DNA of 64,000 nt from UBA3839 sp963627995 (GCA_963627995.1 CAVGCV010000012.1:1-64000), one strand, 5' to 3'. Positions 23,465 through 32,806 are shown, counted from the stretch's first letter. Numbers and translations are program-made. The notes: generated from the letters alone by a model not told the origin.

Positions 23465-24792
23465 CAATGCGCACTTTCTTCGCCACGCTCACGCTGCTGG
23501 CACTACCCCTCTGCGCCACGGCGCAAAACGGAGTGAACTCCCCCTACTCCCGCTACGGATTCGGAACGATGGCCGACCGCGCCCAAGGGTTCAACAAAGG
23601 CATGGGAGGAGTTGCCCAAGGTTTCCGCAACGGACAGCAAATCAACGCGTCGAACCCGGCCTCCTACTCCGCCATCGACTCGCTCACGGCACTCTTCGAC
23701 ATCGGGCTGACCCTCACCAACGGGAACTTCAAGATGGGCGAACTCCAGCAGAATGCGCGGAACACCAGCTTCGACTACTTCGCTTTCCAATTCCGGGCGC
23801 TCAAGGGCTTTGGCGTCACGCTCGGCATCCTGCCCTACACCAACATCAACTACAACTTCAGCTCCTCCAGCGAGAAGATTGAAAACTCGGAAAACATCAC
23901 GTCGTCCTATTCGTTCACGGGCGACGGCGGCCTCCACCAAGTTTTCCTCGGAGCGGGAATAAAAGTCCTCGAGCCGCTGTCCGTCGGCATGAACGCCTCC
24001 TATCTGTACGGAGACTACACGCACACATCCACCATGGCGTTCAACCAAACGTCGGCCTACTCGGTGGTGCGCGGCTACACGGCCAACATCTCCACCTACA
24101 AGCTCGACTTCGGATTCCAGTACACCATGGCGCTCAACGCAAAGGACAAGATCACACTCGGCGGAACCTACGGGCTCGGGCACGACGTCAGCAATCGCGC
24201 CATCCGATACACCGAGACCATGAGCAGCTCAGCCGTGCAGGGCATCACGAGCGACACCATCGCCAACGCATTCCAACTGCCCCACACGCTCGACATCGGA
24301 CTGACCTACACACACTCCGACAAATGGAGGGTAGGCTCCGACTTCCAACTTGAGAAGTGGAGCAAAGTCAAGTTCCCCGCACAGGACATCACGACCAATC
24401 GGTACGCCTCCACTGCGGGCCAGCTCAACGACCGCGTCAAAGTCGCACTGGGCGGAGACTACACGCCCAACCCCCGCAGCCCGAAGTATCGCAACCACAT
24501 CACCTACAAATTCGGAGGCTACTACGCGAAGAGCTACGCCAATGCCTCCGCGCTCACGCCGGACAAGCCCTGCGAGTACGGCGTGTCTGCAGGGCTGTCA
24601 GTCCCCATCTCCAACCGCTACATCTGGTACAACACGCCGCGCGTCAATCTGTCCCTGCAGTGGGTGCACACGAACATCCCTTACGTGAACAACATCACGG
24701 CGCAGGCGGACAAGCTGACCGAGAACTACCTCAAGCTCAGCGTGGGGCTTACGTTCAGCGAACGTTGGTTCAACAAGTGGAAGGTGAGGTAG
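23461..24792 (+). CDS. Outer membrane beta-barrel protein (FadL/OmpP1-like)
   Basis: A 443-residue predicted outer membrane barrel. The signal peptide is MTMRTFFATLTLLALPLCATAQ. The mature start NGVNSPYSRYGFGTMADR and the following GGVAQGFRNGQQINASNPASYSAID segment resemble the N-terminal plug of Bacteroidetes FadL-like proteins. The rest is alternating aromatic and polar beta strands ending VGLTFSERWFNKWKVR, with a C-terminal strand suited to BAM recognition. It is coupled to coaX by ATGA and followed by lptC. A hydrophobic-compound transporter is plausible but the ligand is unknown. Confidence 0.8.
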   Translation: MTMRTFFATLTLLALPLCATAQNGVNSPYSRYGFGTMADRAQGFNKGMGGVAQGFRNGQQINASNPASYSAIDSLTALFDIGLTLTNGNFKMGELQQNARNTSFDYFAFQFRALKGFGVTLGILPYTNINYNFSSSSEKIENSENITSSYSFTGDGGLHQVFLGAGIKVLEPLSVGMNASYLYGDYTHTSTMAFNQTSAYSVVRGYTANISTYKLDFGFQYTMALNAKDKITLGGTYGLGHDVSNRAIRYTETMSSSAVQGITSDTIANAFQLPHTLDIGLTYTHSDKWRVGSDFQLEKWSKVKFPAQDITTNRYASTAGQLNDRVKVALGGDYTPNPRSPKYRNHITYKFGGYYAKSYANASALTPDKPCEYGVSAGLSVPISNRYIWYNTPRVNLSLQWVHTNIPYVNNITAQADKLTENYLKLSVGLTFSERWFNKWKVR

Positions 24793-24793
24793 C

Positions 24794-25486
24794 ATGGGAC
24801 GGCCGAGGCTGAGACACCTTCTGCACACGACGGAAGCAGGGTCGCGCATGGCCCTGATTCCAATTTTTGCATGCTGCGGCTGCGTCGCGGCCGCCCTGTG
24901 CTCCTGCTCCAGCGACAAGGAACACGCAGCGCCGTCCGTCGAGAACCGCGACTCGCTGCCCATCCTGAAGTCCACCGGCGTCTCCACGCTCATATCCGAC
25001 TCGGGAATCATCCGCTACAAAATCATCGCCGAGGAGTGGCTCATCTACGACAAGACCACGCCCACACGCTGGTCGTTCGAGAAAGGACTGTTCATCGAGA
25101 AGTTCGCGCCCGACCACCACGTGGAGGCGTTCATCAACTGCGACACGGCCTACTACTACGACCAGCTCCACCTGTGGGAGCTCCGTTCGCGCGTCGTTGT
25201 CAAGAACCTCAAGGGCGAGACCTTCAAGACCGCGCTGCTCTTCTGGAACCAAGACCAACACCGCATCTATTCGCCGTCCTACATGGAAATCAACGGCCTG
25301 ACGCAGCAACTCTCGGGCTACGACTTCTCCTCCAACGAACAGATGACAAACTACACGATTCACAACTCTAAAGGAGCCTTCCCGCTGAACGAAGAGGAAG
25401 AGACGCCCCGTCCCGACTCGCTGCGAGCGCAGGCGCAGCCTGCCGACACGGCGTCGGCGCAGCCTGCAGCGCCCCACAATCCTTGA
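24794..25486 (+). CDS. lptC: LPS export protein LptC
   Basis: A 230-residue LptC-family protein, the bitopic or lipid-anchored periplasmic link between LptFG and LptA. A hydrophobic N-terminus with possible lipobox Cys residues (AALCSCSS) is followed by the LptC jellyroll, visible in VSTLISDSGIIRYKIIAEEWLIYD, FEKGLFIEKF and VVVKNLKGETF. The last 35 residues are Pro/Ala/Glu-rich. The start at 24794 is one base after the previous stop and has a good AGGTGAGG site; the ATG at 24848 would remove 18 residues and leave a more compact signal peptide. Both are possible. The tail is directly followed by repeat array B. Confidence 0.85.
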   Translation: MGRPRLRHLLHTTEAGSRMALIPIFACCGCVAAALCSCSSDKEHAAPSVENRDSLPILKSTGVSTLISDSGIIRYKIIAEEWLIYDKTTPTRWSFEKGLFIEKFAPDHHVEAFINCDTAYYYDQLHLWELRSRVVVKNLKGETFKTALLFWNQDQHRIYSPSYMEINGLTQQLSGYDFSSNEQMTNYTIHNSKGAFPLNEEEETPRPDSLRAQAQPADTASAQPAAPHNP

Positions 25487-25489
25487 CGG

Positions 25490-25885
25490 CCTCCGCGCCC
25501 GAAGTACGGCCCGCCCACACGCTCCGTCCTGCCACGGCGCACCGCTGCTTCGGCCACGGCGCACTCCGGGTTCGGCCACGGCGCACTCCGAATTCGGCGC
25601 GAGCGCGCTGGAAGTCTGGCGCGAGCGCACAGCCGTGAGAATTCCAAGTACTTGGAAATTATTTTCCAAGTACTTGAAAAAATATTTCCAAGTACTTGGA
25701 AATATTTTTTCGGTGCGCCCGCTCCAAACTTCCAGCGCGCCGTAGCCGAACTTTCTGTGCGCCGTGGCCGAGCCTGCCGTGCGGCGGCGTCTTTCCGGGG
25801 CTGAATTCCGCCGTTCCTCGTGGTGCGGGCGGGCGGAACGGCCGGCGCGGAACGCCGGCGCGAAGTCTGCGGCCGGCGCAAAACG
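25490..25885. repeat. 22-bp periodic repeat array B (18 units, mirror-like plan)
   Basis: Eighteen 22-bp units run without slippage from just after the lptC stop. Cores of the GCGCAC type lie at 25537, 25559, 25581, 25603 (GCGCGC) and 25625. Three AGTACT units follow, with dyads at 25644-25655, 25666-25677 (degenerate right end) and 25688-25699. Then GTGCGC (25713), GCGCGC (25735), GTGCGC (25757), GTGCGG (25779), one degenerate unit, GTGCGG (25823), GCGCGG (25845) and CTGCGG (25867). The left block is mainly GCGCAC and the right block mainly its complement GTGCGC. It fills most of the 554-bp gap between lptC and the ppiD-like gene; the rest holds the -7 element at 25938. Confidence 0.9.
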
Positions 25886-25937
25886 GCAAAAACAAGAAAA
25901 ACGCCCATGGCATGGTGGCAAAGCAGCGGCTTTTTTG

Positions 25938-25945
25938 TATCTTTG
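25938..25945 (+). promoter_or_regulatory. -7 element of the PpiD-like gene
   Basis: TATCTTTG matches TAnnTTTG and lies 95 bases before the ATG at 26041, after the end of array B. No clear -33 partner. Confidence 0.55.
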
Positions 25946-26040
25946 TGCAGTTTTTGCGTTGTTTTCCAAAAACGCCCGCGTAAAGGCGGGCTGGAATCAA
26001 GGAAAGAATCAAATACCAAAGAATAAATCATTAACAAACT

Positions 26041-28203
26041 ATGGCAGTATTACAAAAAATCCGTAACAAGGGCGTTTTGCTTGTTACGGCGATTGCCGTC
26101 GCGCTCGCCCTGTTCGTGCTGGGCGACCTGCTGCGCGGTGGCGAGGGCATGTTGGCGCAGCAGCGCCAGACCGTGGGCGAGGTGAACGGCGAGTCGGTGT
26201 CGATTCAGGACTTCCAGAAGTACCTGACGCAGTTTCAGTTCTACTACGAGCTGGCCGGACAGCGCGGCGCGGGTGCCGACGAGCAGGTGAACGACGCGGC
26301 GTGGAACAGCTTCGTGCAGTCGCGCATCGTGGCGCAGGAGTGCGAGAAGCTCGGACTGTCCGTGGCCGACGCGGAAGTGGCCGAGGCCATGCGCGCGGGC
26401 CAGAGCCAGTTTCTGCAAGTCCCGGCCTTCATGAACCAGCAGACGGGCCAGTTCGACTACGCCAGCGTGTCGGCCTTCCTGACGCAGTACCAGCAGGCCA
26501 AGGCCGGCGGCGAGCAGATGCAGGAGGAGGCCGCGAAGCTCTACGACTACTACCTGTTTGCCCAGGACGACGCGCGCAACCAGCTGTTGGCGCGCAAGTA
26601 CCAGGTGCTGATGTCGAAGTGCTTCCTGTCGAACCCCGTGGAGGCGGAGAAGTCGTTCGCAGACCGCAGCGACGTGAGCAGCATCCTGCTGGCGGCGCTG
26701 CCCTACTCTTCCGTCGCGGAGAGCGACGTGAAGGTGTCGGACGACGAAGTCCGGGCCAAATACGAGCAGGTGAAGGAGCGCTACGTCATGCCCTACGAGA
26801 CGCGCGACGTGAAGTTCATCGACGTGCCCGTGCTCGCCAGCGAGGCCGACAAGGCGGCCTTGGAGAAGGAGATGGACGGCTACTACCAGGAGCTGTCCGG
26901 CGCGGCCACTGCGGCCGACATCAACAAGGTGATTCGCGAGAGCTCGTCGCTCATCCCCTATTCCGACGTTCTGCGCACGAAGGACGCCTACCCCGCGTTC
27001 ATCGCCGGGAAGATTGACGGCGACTCGACCGCGCTGGCCGTCGGCGGCACGTCCAAGCCCTATTACGACGCGCAGCTCAACGCGTTCTATTCCGTCAAGC
27101 TGGTCGAGAAGACGACGCAGGCCGACTCTGTCCTTTTTCGCTCAATCGCCGTCATCGGCAAGGATGAGCAGGACGCCGGCAACAAGGCCGATAGCATCGT
27201 CGCTGCGCTGGCGGGCGGCGCGAAGTTCAAGGACATGGCCAAGAAATACAGCCAGTCGGGCGACTCCACGTGGCTCGCGACGGCCGACTACCAGCGGCAG
27301 TCGAGCATCAAGGCCGACGACGCGCTGTACATCAACACGCTCTTCGGCATGAGCGAGGGCGAGACGCGGAAGGTGAAGTTCTCGAACGGCGCGACCATGG
27401 TGATGCAGGTGATGTCGAAGCGCAGCCCGGTGGCCAAGTACAAGGTGGCCGCCGTGGCCAAGGAGCTGACGTACTCCGACGAGACGCGCCGCAGCGCCTA
27501 CAACAAGTTCAGCACGTTCCTCGCCGCCAACGAGTCCATGGAGAAGCTGGAGGCCAACGCCGCCAAGAACGGCTACGCGGTGCAGCTTGCGGAGCTGCGC
27601 GGCGACATCCACCGCGTCGGGAACGTGGCCAAGAGCAACGAGGCCGTGCGGTGGATTTTCGACAACGCCAAGGCGAACGAGGTGTCGCAGCTCTACGAGT
27701 GCGGCGACAGCCAGCACGAGCATTTCATGGTGGTTGCGCTGACGGGCGTGAACAAGCAGGGCTACCGTCCTTTCGACAAGGTGAAGGAAGAGCTCAGGAT
27801 GGAGGTCGTCAACGAGAAGAAGGCGGAGAAGCTGCTGGCCGACTGCAAGGGCGTGGGCGACATGGCGGCAGCCCGGAAGCTGAAGGGCGTGGTGGTTGAC
27901 TCCGTGAACAACGTCAGCTTCGCCAACGCGGCCTACATCCCCGCCCTCCAGAACGTGAGCGAGCCCATTGTCAGCGCGCTGGCGTCGAAGACGGCCAAGG
28001 GCGCGTTCGGCAAGGCGGTGAAGGGCAACTACGGCGTGTACATGCTGCAGGTGCTCGACAAGACGAAGACGGCCGAGAAGTACGACGCGAAGGCGGAGCA
28101 GTCGATGCTGGCCAGCCAGGCGGGCAACTTCGCCATGCGCAGCATCATCAACGGCCTGTACCTGAAGGCCAGTGTGAAGGACATGAGATACAAGTTCTTT
28201 TAA
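26041..28203 (+). CDS. PpiD-like peptidyl-prolyl isomerase / periplasmic foldase
   Basis: A 720-residue membrane-anchored folding factor of the SurA/PpiD group. The single N-terminal membrane helix (about 12-30, GVLLVTAIAVALALFVLGDLL) places the rest in the periplasm. A SurA_N-like chaperone region follows (about 40-230), then a parvulin-type PPIC domain (about 340-450, with AALAGGAKFKDMAKKYSQSGDS and the segment around LFGMSEGETRKVKF), then a long C-terminal helical and parvulin-like region to VKDMRYKFF. Length fits Bacteroidetes PpiD proteins (about 700). It helps newly exported envelope proteins fold, in keeping with the LPS and barrel genes upstream. Monocistronic. Confidence 0.92.
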   Translation: MAVLQKIRNKGVLLVTAIAVALALFVLGDLLRGGEGMLAQQRQTVGEVNGESVSIQDFQKYLTQFQFYYELAGQRGAGADEQVNDAAWNSFVQSRIVAQECEKLGLSVADAEVAEAMRAGQSQFLQVPAFMNQQTGQFDYASVSAFLTQYQQAKAGGEQMQEEAAKLYDYYLFAQDDARNQLLARKYQVLMSKCFLSNPVEAEKSFADRSDVSSILLAALPYSSVAESDVKVSDDEVRAKYEQVKERYVMPYETRDVKFIDVPVLASEADKAALEKEMDGYYQELSGAATAADINKVIRESSSLIPYSDVLRTKDAYPAFIAGKIDGDSTALAVGGTSKPYYDAQLNAFYSVKLVEKTTQADSVLFRSIAVIGKDEQDAGNKADSIVAALAGGAKFKDMAKKYSQSGDSTWLATADYQRQSSIKADDALYINTLFGMSEGETRKVKFSNGATMVMQVMSKRSPVAKYKVAAVAKELTYSDETRRSAYNKFSTFLAANESMEKLEANAAKNGYAVQLAELRGDIHRVGNVAKSNEAVRWIFDNAKANEVSQLYECGDSQHEHFMVVALTGVNKQGYRPFDKVKEELRMEVVNEKKAEKLLADCKGVGDMAAARKLKGVVVDSVNNVSFANAAYIPALQNVSEPIVSALASKTAKGAFGKAVKGNYGVYMLQVLDKTKTAEKYDAKAEQSMLASQAGNFAMRSIINGLYLKASVKDMRYKFF

Positions 28204-28232
28204 GCCGTGCGGAAAGCACGGTCTTGAAGACG

Positions 28233-28281
28233 CCGGAACGAACGAAGGAGCGGGAAATTCCCGCTCCTTCGTTCGTTCCGG
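28233..28281. terminator. 23-bp perfect hairpin between convergent genes
   Basis: Positions 28233-28255 are fully complementary to 28259-28281, with a 3-nt loop. It lies 30 bp after the ppiD-like stop and 32 bp before the end of the PAP2 gene, so it probably ends transcription from both sides although T-runs are lacking. Confidence 0.75.
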
Positions 28282-28312
28282 TCCATCCGCGGCCGAAGCC
28301 CTCCGCCGCGCG

Positions 28313-29683
28313 TCAGAGGAGGATGCGCCAATAGGTGCAGATGTTCCAGCGGTTCGACATGAGCGGCGAGGCGGCGTGGAGGTAGTCGACGCTGAACCCC
28401 GTGGTGTATTTGCTGTCGCCGAACATGTCGAACGACACGCCCGCTCCGTACTCGAACCGCAGCGAGCGCGGGATGGAGAGGTAGGTTCTGCCGTCGTCCA
28501 CCCCGATGAAGTCGGTGGACGCCGAGAGCCTTTCGCCGGCAAGGACGCGCGCGGAGAGCCGCCCGGCCAGGCCGACGGGGCGGCTGTACTTCAGCGCGGC
28601 GTTCAGATGGTAGTGGTTGAGGTCGTTGCCGTACACCTCGGGCATGAATCCCGACTGCGACGTGTAGAGCGGCTTCACTTTGGTGGTCGTCATGCGGAAA
28701 AGCAGTTCCGCCGCCCAGTTGGCGTTGAGGAAGCAGGAATACTCCACGCCTGTGGAGAAAGTGGAGGAGGCTTTGAGGACAACGCCGTCGGCCACGCCCC
28801 CGCTTTTCTCGAAGCACGCGTCGTCGAGCGTTTTTGTTCCCAGCTCCATGCCTGTGAAGACGGAGACGGACGTAGGCCGCTCCAGATAGCGTCCCAGGCG
28901 CACGACATCTCCCTTTGTGAGCCGAGGGGGATTGAGCCCGTCCGCCTTGTAGTACAAATCCGTCAGGAAATAGGCCAGGTTGGCGGAGGCGATGCCGATG
29001 CCCGCTCCCATGGCCACATCGTTCACATAGTGCGCATTGTGTCTGATTCGGAGCAGCTGTGTGGACGTGGCGGCCGCATAGCCGCCAACGCTGACCCACG
29101 GGCTCAAGTGGCCGTATTCGCGGTGCAGGATTACGGCGCTCGCAAAGGCAAACGACGAATGGCCCGACGGAAAGGAATAGTCGTCCTCTCCGTTCGGGCG
29201 CCACTCTCCAACGCTGCGCTTCAGCCCCTCAGTCAGTCCCAATGCCAGGGCATACGTGAGGGCGTTGGCCGTCAGCATCCGCTTCGTCTTGCTTCTGCTC
29301 TCCACGCCGGCCGCTTTCAGCGCGTAGGTCGCGGCGAGCGGCAGGACGGCCGGCACATAGTCGCCCATGTCATGCCTGTTGCCCGCAAACAAGACCTTGC
29401 GGTTGTTGAAGTCGTGGTTGTAATACGTTTGGAACAGCCCTCCCAGCAGTTGGAATGAACTTTCGGAACGCAGCTTCATCTCGTTGCGCAGCATCTGCCC
29501 CTCGTAGGCGCCGACCACGCTTTCAATCTGTTTTCTCCGCTCCAAACTGTCCATCATTGCCTCCACTTGCGAGAGGAAGAGTGTGTCGATGGGCCGAACG
29601 CTGTCCGTCGCGGAGCAACCCGTTTGGGCGGACAGTGCCATCGACGACAGGAATGTAAGGAGTGACAAGGACGCTCTTTTCAT
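28313..29683 (-). CDS. PAP2-family phosphatase with C-terminal barrel-like half
   Basis: A 456-residue exported protein. Signal peptide MKRASLSLLTFLSSMALSAQ. The PAP2 motifs are complete: KRSVGEWRP (C1), FPSGHSSFAF (C2) and LRIRHNAHYVND (C3), between about residues 145 and 230, with hydrophobic helices around them. This suits a lipid phosphatase such as one acting on undecaprenyl pyrophosphate or lipid A. From about 270 to 456 the sequence changes to beta-rich strands (GVEYSCFLNANWAAELLFRM, LSIPRSLRFEYGAGVSFDMF) typical of an outer membrane barrel. The ATG at 29683 overlaps the mnmA stop (ATGA). Confidence 0.87.
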   Translation of the reverse strand: MKRASLSLLTFLSSMALSAQTGCSATDSVRPIDTLFLSQVEAMMDSLERRKQIESVVGAYEGQMLRNEMKLRSESSFQLLGGLFQTYYNHDFNNRKVLFAGNRHDMGDYVPAVLPLAATYALKAAGVESRSKTKRMLTANALTYALALGLTEGLKRSVGEWRPNGEDDYSFPSGHSSFAFASAVILHREYGHLSPWVSVGGYAAATSTQLLRIRHNAHYVNDVAMGAGIGIASANLAYFLTDLYYKADGLNPPRLTKGDVVRLGRYLERPTSVSVFTGMELGTKTLDDACFEKSGGVADGVVLKASSTFSTGVEYSCFLNANWAAELLFRMTTTKVKPLYTSQSGFMPEVYGNDLNHYHLNAALKYSRPVGLAGRLSARVLAGERLSASTDFIGVDDGRTYLSIPRSLRFEYGAGVSFDMFGDSKYTTGFSVDYLHAASPLMSNRWNICTYWRILL

Positions 29684-30747
29684 ACAATCTCGCCACTTCC
29701 ATAACACAGGTGGTGCGCGGCATCATACACCACACAGAACTGGCCGGAAGCCACGCCGTGGATTTTCTCGTCGGCGTGCAGCCTCCAAGCGCCGTCGTCC
29801 GCGCGAACGATTGTCCCCGCGAGGAACTCGGGCGTGTGACGAATCTTGAACGCGACACGGTGGGGGACACACTCCTCATTCTTCCACGGATTGTCCGTGA
29901 TGAAATGGAAGTCCGCCATCTCCACGTGGCTTTTGTACACCTGCTCGGGATCGTACCCATTGGAAACGAACAGGATGTTTCGCTTCGTGTTCTTTTTCAC
30001 CACGAACCAGGGGCCTCCGCCGAAGCCAAGTCCCTTTCGTTGTCCTACGGTGTAAAACCAAAGGCCTCGGTGTGTTCCGATTTTTCGTCCGCTCTCCAAT
30101 TCGCGCACGTCTCCAGGATTTTCGCCAAGATAGCGCCTTATGTATTCCCGAAAATCTATGTTCCCAAGAAAGCAAATGCCCTGACTGTCCCTGCGGCTCG
30201 CGTTGAGCAGGTTGGCACGCTCCGCAATCTCCCTCACCTCATGCTTCCACAAGTGTCCGATGGGGAATAAGAGCTTCGACACTTGCAGCGCGTCGATTTG
30301 GCACAAGAAGTCCGTTTGGTCTTTCACTGGGTCGGGACTTGTTGCCAGCCATGTTTTGCCGTCTATCATCTCGGTTGTCGCATAATGCCCCGTGGCGGTC
30401 TTTCCAAAGTCCTTCCCCACGCGCTCCTCAAAGCATCCGAACTTGATCAGCTTGTTGCACATCACATCGGGATTGGGGGTCAGTCCCAAACGGGCTTTTT
30501 CCATGGTGTAGCCAACGACTTTTTCCCAATAGTCCTGATGCAAATCCACTACGTCGAGTTTCAGTCCATACTGCCTTGCCAGCCATCGACAAATCTCCAC
30601 ATCTTCCTCCGATGTGCAGTTCCAGTCCACGTCCTTTTCGGGGCCAATCTTTATGTAGAACAAATGCGGACTGTATCCTTGCTCTTTCAGCAGATGCACG
30701 CTGACGGCACTGTCCACGCCGCCGCTCACCAAGGCTGCTATCTCCAT
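29680..30747 (-). CDS. mnmA: tRNA 2-thiouridine(34) synthase MnmA
   Basis: A 355-residue tRNA-specific thiouridylase that installs sulfur on U34 of Lys, Glu and Gln tRNAs. The PP-loop ATP motif is VSGGVDSAVSV near the start. The catalytic Cys pair is seen in PNPDVMCNKLIKFG and SQGICFLGN. The tRNA-binding and C-terminal beta domains follow (YTVGQRKGLGFGGGPWFVV). I prefer the ATG at 30747 because relatives begin directly with the ALVSGG strand; 30771 would add MLKSDEKQ. The stop overlaps the PAP2 gene by four bases, and nadA lies 74 bp upstream. Confidence 0.95.
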   Translation of the reverse strand: MEIAALVSGGVDSAVSVHLLKEQGYSPHLFYIKIGPEKDVDWNCTSEEDVEICRWLARQYGLKLDVVDLHQDYWEKVVGYTMEKARLGLTPNPDVMCNKLIKFGCFEERVGKDFGKTATGHYATTEMIDGKTWLATSPDPVKDQTDFLCQIDALQVSKLLFPIGHLWKHEVREIAERANLLNASRRDSQGICFLGNIDFREYIRRYLGENPGDVRELESGRKIGTHRGLWFYTVGQRKGLGFGGGPWFVVKKNTKRNILFVSNGYDPEQVYKSHVEMADFHFITDNPWKNEECVPHRVAFKIRHTPEFLAGTIVRADDGAWRLHADEKIHGVASGQFCVVYDAAHHLCYGSGEIV

Positions 30748-30821
30748 TTGCTTCTCGTCTGATTTAAGCATAAATAATGGATTTTCGTTGTCCGAAAACC
30801 CATCACTCGAAACGCACTTCT

Positions 30822-31811
30822 TTATTTACTCAGCTCCAACATTCGGTCTATCGGTCGCAACGCTTTCTTGGCAACCTCTGCGTCCACCATGATTTCTGGC
30901 CACTCATATTTCAGGGTGTTATACAACTTTGCCAATGTATTCAGCCGCATGAAGGAGCATTCGTTGCACGAACAGCCCACCGTTTCGCTCACTTCGGGCG
31001 GAGCGGGGATGAAAGTCTTCTCGGGACACTGCCGCGTCATCTGGTGCAATATCCCGCTTTCCGTCGCCACGATGAACTCGGTGGCATCGTCGTTCGTCGC
31101 AAAATTCAGCAAACCCGACGTAGAGCCTATGACATCCGCTATCGCCTGAATCGGAGCCGGGCACTCCGGATGCACCAGCACCTTGGCGCGCGGGTGTGTC
31201 TTTTTCAGTTCCAATATTTTTTCCAAAGAAAACTGTCCATGCACATGGCATCCGCCATTCCACAAAAGCATCTCCCTGCCCGTTACGGAGTTGATGTAGT
31301 TTCCAAGATTCTTGTCAGGGCCAAAAATCAGTTTTTCATCCTTGGGAAAACTATCCACGATGCGCTTTGCATTCGAGCTCGTGACAACCACATCGGTCAA
31401 GGCCTTCACGGCTGCGGTCGTATTCACGTAGCTCACGACCTTGTAGCCAGGGTGTTCGTCTATAAATTTCTTCAAGTCAGCAACGTCGCACGAGTCCGCC
31501 AGCGAGCAGCCTGCATTCAAGTCGCACACCAGGACTTTTTTGTCAGGACACAAAATCTTGTTTGTCTCCCCCATGAAATGAACGCCACACATCACAATGA
31601 TGTCCGCATCGGTCTTGGCCGCCCACTGCGCCAAGGCCAGCGAGTCGCCCACAAAGTCGGCCACATCCTGCACAGCACCTTCCGTGTAGTAGTGCGCCAG
31701 CACCACAGCATTTTTCTCCTTGCACATTTTCCGAATTTCAACTGCAAGTTCTGTACCCTGCGGAATAGGTTCATCCACATAGCCCTTTGCTTTCCATGCG
31801 TCCTTCACCAT
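30822..31811 (-). CDS. nadA: Quinolinate synthase
   Basis: A 329-residue [4Fe-4S] enzyme that condenses iminoaspartate with dihydroxyacetone phosphate to quinolinate in NAD synthesis. Candidate cluster ligands are the Cys residues in VMCGVHFMGE, HPECPAPI and the terminal CSCNECSFMR. Other family segments are AHYYTEGAVQDVADFVGDS, VVTSSNAKRI and LWNGGCHVHGQFS. Length is normal. nadB and nadC are not in the window. The gene lies 26 bp after the hemerythrin-LuxR regulator gene on the same strand; whether that regulator controls it is unknown, though both would handle iron and oxygen. Confidence 0.96.
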   Translation of the reverse strand: MVKDAWKAKGYVDEPIPQGTELAVEIRKMCKEKNAVVLAHYYTEGAVQDVADFVGDSLALAQWAAKTDADIIVMCGVHFMGETNKILCPDKKVLVCDLNAGCSLADSCDVADLKKFIDEHPGYKVVSYVNTTAAVKALTDVVVTSSNAKRIVDSFPKDEKLIFGPDKNLGNYINSVTGREMLLWNGGCHVHGQFSLEKILELKKTHPRAKVLVHPECPAPIQAIADVIGSTSGLLNFATNDDATEFIVATESGILHQMTRQCPEKTFIPAPPEVSETVGCSCNECSFMRLNTLAKLYNTLKYEWPEIMVDAEVAKKALRPIDRMLELSK

Positions 31812-31837
31812 AATCTTATTTGTTTACGTGTAATCTA

Positions 31838-32806
31838 TCAAACATTTACGTCCTCCAACTTCACCAGCTTGTTCACAATCGCATAAATGGTCAATCCCGC
31901 CGATGAATGAATCGAAAGTTTACGCGCGATATTGCGTCGATGCGTCGTCACCGTATTGATGCTCAAGCACAGCAAATCCGCAATTTCCTTGTTGGACATT
32001 CCCTTTGCCACGCACACCACAATTTGCCGTTCCCTGTCCGAAAGCTGCTCTCCTGTAGAATACACGACCGCTTCGCTCTGTCGGTTTTCTTCTTCCTCAT
32101 GACGCTTGTGGTTCAGATGTTCCAGCCGTCTCACCGCAGGAAGAAAGATGTTGTCCTCCACCATGCAGTGGATGCTTAGGTCTTCCTGCGTGCGGTAAAG
32201 TTCGAATATCACAGCGTTCAGGTCGTCGTTGATTTCCTTTTGGGGATAATATTGGATGAACAGGTTCTTCAATTCTTTCAACTTCCCCTCTATCGACTCG
32301 TGGTGACGAGAAAGCAAATGGTGCGACTCGGCCGTCAATGTAGTAGAGGGAGAGTTCCCATCAAGAAGTTTCCCGACATACTCAAACGCCACCTCTTCCT
32401 CATACACCATGTGTTTCCTAACCTCTTCAACATATTCATCGTAGAATTTCAGCACCAGAAACGCAACCTCGTTCCTAACGGAGCAGTCTATCGCGTTCAG
32501 CATATTGCGCCGCATGGTCGGAAACTGATAGTCGAGAAAATACTTGTGCGACTGCTTCAAATACTCTAACATGGCACGCACGCTGAGATTTTCCACTCCC
32601 TTGGGAACTGCCACCCCCCCATCCTTCACGTAGTTGATAACCGCAATGAAAGTGTTTGCATCCACCCCACACTGCTGGCACACCTCATTAATCGTTTTCT
32701 CGCCGAAACCCATCGAGATGCCGAAACGTCCCATCACCTGCAGCAAACGATAGTCGTTCGCTATTACAAAACTCACCTTGTCCGTCGTCTTATAATGCTC
32801 AGACAT
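31838..32806 (-). CDS. Hemerythrin-domain LuxR-type transcriptional regulator
   Basis: A 322-residue three-part protein. Residues 12-60 (NDYRLLQVMGRFGISMGFGEKTINEVC) resemble the ScdA_N/DUF542 segment of RIC (YtfE) proteins, but the Cys-Cys motif is missing. Residues 80-230 form a hemerythrin-like four-helix bundle: His87, His132, Glu136, His168, His213 and Glu217 reproduce the RIC diiron spacing H-(45)-HxxxE-(31)-H-(44)-HxxxE. Residues 254-318 are a LuxR/GerE helix-turn-helix (LSDRERQIVVCVAKGMSNKEIADLLCLSIN in segments). I infer a diiron sensor of O2 or NO controlling transcription. The start at 32806 follows from the promoter at 32878-32909. Confidence 0.9.
   Translation of the reverse strand: MSEHYKTTDKVSFVIANDYRLLQVMGRFGISMGFGEKTINEVCQQCGVDANTFIAVINYVKDGGVAVPKGVENLSVRAMLEYLKQSHKYFLDYQFPTMRRNMLNAIDCSVRNEVAFLVLKFYDEYVEEVRKHMVYEEEVAFEYVGKLLDGNSPSTTLTAESHHLLSRHHESIEGKLKELKNLFIQYYPQKEINDDLNAVIFELYRTQEDLSIHCMVEDNIFLPAVRRLEHLNHKRHEEEENRQSEAVVYSTGEQLSDRERQIVVCVAKGMSNKEIADLLCLSINTVTTHRRNIARKLSIHSSAGLTIYAIVNKLVKLEDVNV

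Noticed and set aside
25490..25885. CRISPR array
   Set aside because: The period is only 22 bp, there is no constant direct repeat with unique 30-40 bp spacers, and no cas genes are present.
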